Below the pieces are notes generated by a model. It did not search any database and was not told the origin of the DNA. It saw only the letters and a list, made by a program, of their open reading frames with translations. Positions 62,923 to 64,000 of a stretch of 64,000 nucleotides of DNA are shown here, in pieces. Source of the stretch: Paenalicyclobacillus ferrooxydans (lineage in GTDB: Bacteria > Bacillota > Bacilli > Alicyclobacillales > Alicyclobacillaceae); the NCBI RefSeq assembly GCF_001399675.1, contig NZ_LJCO01000038.1, positions 1 through 64,000 on the forward strand. Direction: 5' to 3'. The translations under genes were made by a program, and so were the position numbers. Numbering within the stretch: the stretch's first letter is position 1; each line of letters opens with the position of its first letter.

Positions 62923-63543
62923 TTATTTCAGGCAGGCCGTGTCCACAGCAATCAGGACTGCTTTACGCACAAGTTCAGCCGACAAACTCGGAGCATTCTT
63001 GTTGCGCGCCGCTTGTTCCGGTAAAAACGGAATATGGATGAAGCCGCCAGTGACACCTCGCTCGGCCCACGGAGACTGCTTCAAGCGTCGCATCAAACCG
63101 TAAAGAAGATGGTTGCACACATAGGTACCTGCACTCCACGATTCTTCGGCAGGAATCCCAGCACCCCGAATTGCTTCCACGATGGATCTTACCGGAAGAG
63201 AGCTGAAGTATCCATCTGCCCCATCTGTGTCAATCGGTGCTTCTACGAGTGACACGCCGTTGTTGTCCGGAATACGGGCATCGCTCATGTTGACGCCGAT
63301 CCGTTCCACCGACACTGCACTGCGACCGCCTGCCTGCCCAACGCACACGATGACATCCGGTTGGACGTCATCCATGGCTTGGTACAGCCTTGAGATAGAG
63401 TCTCCAAAGACCGTTGGGATCTGTCGTACCACGATCTCTGCTGCGTTAGTTTGTACCCCATCCAGTTCCCGAACGACTTCCCAAGCCGCGTTCACTGGCT
63501 CATTGTCAAACGGATCAAATCCCGTCACCAAAACTTTGGTCAT
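62923..63543 (-). CDS. pcp: pyrrolidone-carboxylate peptidase
   Basis: A 206-residue C15 cysteine peptidase that removes N-terminal pyroglutamate. It shows TGFDPFDNEPVNAAWEV, the catalytic Glu region in ERIGVNMSDARIPDN, the catalytic Cys in SAGTYVCNHLLYGLM and the His in FIHIPFLPEQA. All three catalytic residues are present. The start is ATG at 63543 with GAGGGAG upstream. Confidence 0.95.
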   Translation of the reverse strand: MTKVLVTGFDPFDNEPVNAAWEVVRELDGVQTNAAEIVVRQIPTVFGDSISRLYQAMDDVQPDVIVCVGQAGGRSAVSVERIGVNMSDARIPDNNGVSLVEAPIDTDGADGYFSSLPVRSIVEAIRGAGIPAEESWSAGTYVCNHLLYGLMRRLKQSPWAERGVTGGFIHIPFLPEQAARNKNAPSLSAELVRKAVLIAVDTACLK

Positions 63544-63743
63544 CTGTCTCGACTCCCTCACCAGAATCATTCGTCGTTCGATTGACTTTTCTGTTCTTTC
63601 GGCAAAACTTCATATTTGATGATAACATCAAACCAGCATCTGCTGACGACTTCTCTATCAAGCAAGTTTAGAAAACCAACCGAAGAGACGCAGCACCCGG
63701 ATGCATAAAAATCCATCGGATCGAGCGGAGGGAGGCAAACAGC

Positions 63744-64000
63744 TTGGATGACCGATTTATCTCCTACCTATATTGTTTTAACGAACTCAGGGACTACTTT
63801 GAATGTCACGAATACGGCGAGTCTCTGTGGCTCGATAGCGGACGACCGACACTCTTAAAAGGTCTGATTCAGGCAGCCGTATGTTTGTACCACCTCGAAG
63901 GGGGTAACGCACGAGGAGGGTGGCGGATGTGGAATCGTGCCCGCGAATACCTCAAGGAGACCGATGAGTACGAAGGCACTGACATTCATCGACTGGTTCA
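63744..64000 (+). CDS. DUF309-family protein, 5' part
   Basis: A TTG at 63744, preceded by GGAGGGAGG, opens a frame of 85 codons that runs off the window. The product (FNELRDYFECHEYGESLWLD...LIQAAVCLYHLEGGNARGGW) has the HExxE-like CHEYGE and IQAAVxxYH motifs of DUF309. The family fold is an all-helical bundle of unknown role. The gene is divergent from pcp. Confidence 0.88.
   Translation, partial: MDDRFISYLYCFNELRDYFECHEYGESLWLDSGRPTLLKGLIQAAVCLYHLEGGNARGGWRMWNRAREYLKETDEYEGTDIHRLV

Noticed and set aside
1-64000. Prophage, insertion sequence or tRNA genes
   Set aside because: No transposase, integrase or phage structural gene was seen, no terminal inverted repeats flank any block, and no convincing tRNA cloverleaf was noticed by eye.

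Overview
The window looks like a chromosomal piece of an aerobic-to-nitrate-respiring, spore-forming member of the Bacilli, most plausibly Alicyclobacillaceae or a close relative. This is inferred from sequence character and gene order, not from a database match. The evidence is: strong AGGAGG-type ribosome binding sites with many GTG and TTG starts; a T-box in front of hisS; the block 6S RNA-aspS-hisS beside rarA-cymR-iscS, as in Bacillus; YheC/YheD-type spore-coat ATP-grasp proteins; and moderate G+C. The left edge is the 5' end of a 16S rRNA gene running leftwards.

Regions. (1) 1-9.3 kb, all minus strand: 16S rRNA start, a zinc-ribbon protein, iscS, cymR, rarA, threonine aldolase, a 6S RNA candidate, aspS, hisS with its T-box leader, and a small unknown gene. 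(2) 9.3-14 kb: selA with no selB or selC in view, hemL, thioredoxin, and a CaCA-type cation exchanger. (3) 14-19.6 kb, minus: a probable export system made of an unknown anchored protein, a short HlyD-like adaptor, an ABC-2 permease, its ATPase and a large membrane-anchored exoprotein. (4) 19.8 kb: moaA. (5) 21-28.7 kb, minus: an acyl-CoA catabolic cluster of three SDRs, an APH-type kinase, two MaoC hydratases, an ACAD10/11-like and an ordinary acyl-CoA dehydrogenase, and a thioesterase. (6) 28.9-29.6 kb: an exact 51-bp, 12-copy palindromic tandem array. (7) 29.7-42 kb: nitrate respiration, with narGHJI, a small unknown protein, a hemerythrin-like protein, a ClC channel, a MarR regulator and narK. 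(8) 42.3-45.8 kb: amtB, a short protein carrying only the extreme N-terminus of glutamine synthetase, a GlnD/GlnE-like DUF294 nucleotidyltransferase and a DnaQ-like exonuclease. (9) 45.8-64 kb: mixed housekeeping (MFS, two YheC/D proteins, panD, queF, an RsmF-like methyltransferase, thiolase, a DUF2089-DUF4097 pair, cyclophilin, moeA with a probable Moco riboswitch, pcp, DUF309).

How it fits together. moaA and moeA make the molybdenum cofactor that NarG needs. NarK brings in nitrate and exports nitrite, NarJ matures NarGHI, and an FNR-type site lies between narK and amtB. One palindrome, TATCGTATTRCGATA, lies in front of both the hemerythrin gene and the ClC gene, which is divergent from a MarR regulator; this suggests a small unrecognised regulon inside the nitrate locus. 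IscS and its CymR-type regulator supply sulfur. The two most unusual features are the 51-bp array and the glutamine-synthetase fragment facing the nucleotidyltransferase. The region is also unusually rich in short tandem duplications (8-25 bp) in promoters and at gene ends, some of which are translated into protein termini (IscS, NarJ).
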